A DNA stretch of 5,507 nucleotides from an archaeon (GTDB lineage: Archaea > Methanobacteriota > Methanobacteria > Methanobacteriales > Methanobacteriaceae), in contig JAKSUE010000102.1 in the NCBI GenBank assembly GCA_024409165.1, positions 1 to 5,507 on the forward strand. The letters run 5' to 3'. The notes under the pieces were generated by a model. The model was not told where the DNA came from and ran no database searches. It was given only the letters and a program-made list of their open reading frames with translations. Position numbers and translations under genes: made by a program. The stretch's first letter is position 1. Every line of letters begins with the position of its first letter. Of the stretch, positions 5,393 to 5,507 are shown piece by piece.

Positions 5393-5460
5393 TGAGGACA
5401 CCCCTACCATATAACACTGTTATAATTACTGTCCTCAAAAACTTTAAAAAAGAAGAGAAA
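5393..5460. repeat. Second copy of the 92-bp-period repeat unit, hairpin B
   Basis: TGAGGACA (5393-5400) pairs with TGTCCTCA (5430-5437), 8 bp, with a 29-base loop of the same length as in the first copy. Relative to copy A the second pair of the stem has changed from T-A to G-C on both sides at once, a compensatory change. The loop holds its own odd palindrome, TATAACA-C-TGTTATA (5410-5424). AAAAAGAAGAG recurs at 5447-5457. Minus-strand sequence after the stem is only TTTTA, a weaker terminator than hairpin A. Confidence 0.7.
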
Positions 5461-5507
5461 TAAATACATAAAATAAGAAAAAGAAGAAAAAATAAGTAGG
5501 GTTTAAA
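5461..5507. other. A/G-rich tail at window end
   Basis: The plus strand is almost free of C and consists mostly of A with G, so the minus strand is T-rich with repeated TTCTT words. This mirrors the T-rich stretch on the plus strand after dadD and fits the 3' region of a minus-strand gene beyond the edge. No reading frame is supported here. Confidence 0.4.

Noticed and set aside
5301..5460. Two-repeat CRISPR array
   Set aside because: Only two copies exist, the repeated parts are interrupted and diverged, the 92-base period is too long for a usual repeat plus spacer, and no cas gene is present.

Overview
The window is very A+T-rich DNA whose coding sequence matches a methanogenic archaeon of the Methanobacteriales. 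My best guess is Methanosphaera or a close relative. The grounds are the base composition, a long-form HisG, a DadD-type 5'-deoxyadenosine deaminase, archaeal Shine-Dalgarno sites (AGGAG, GGTGAT) and oligo-T terminators. The genus is an inference from gene content and composition, not the result of a search.

Layout. Bases 1-3000 hold three genes on the minus strand, read right to left: hisG (histidine biosynthesis), a fumarylacetoacetate-hydrolase-family enzyme, and pyrB (pyrimidine biosynthesis). I see no oligo-T terminator between them, and a hairpin plus T10 lies beyond pyrB at the left edge. They may therefore be partly co-transcribed, although the gaps (79 and 116 bases) leave room for separate promoters. 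A 196-base divergent intergenic region follows. On the plus strand come a small six-helix membrane protein that looks like a distant MntP relative, and then dadD, an amidohydrolase that removes amino groups from adenosine-type by-products of S-adenosylmethionine chemistry. The last 410 bases contain no gene I can support. They do hold the most unusual structure in the window.

Points that deserve attention. (1) pyrB has no ATG, GTG or TTG at its expected start. The family-typical N-terminus is intact and lies behind a good Shine-Dalgarno, but begins with ATT. (2) An identical 25-base sequence containing a 22-base near-palindrome centred on CTAG lies just downstream of both pyrB and dadD, in the same orientation and about 5.1 kb apart. 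(3) At 5301-5460 two copies of a hairpin-bearing unit sit exactly 92 bases apart, with a compensatory base-pair change between copies. An upstream GTCCTAA could pair with the same arm as an alternative. (4) The FAH-family enzyme carries asparagine/lysine-rich low-complexity insertions at its N-terminus and inside its catalytic domain.

The genes themselves are largely housekeeping metabolism. I see no defence system, CRISPR array, transposase or integrase here. The novelty is in the non-coding repeats and the odd start codon.
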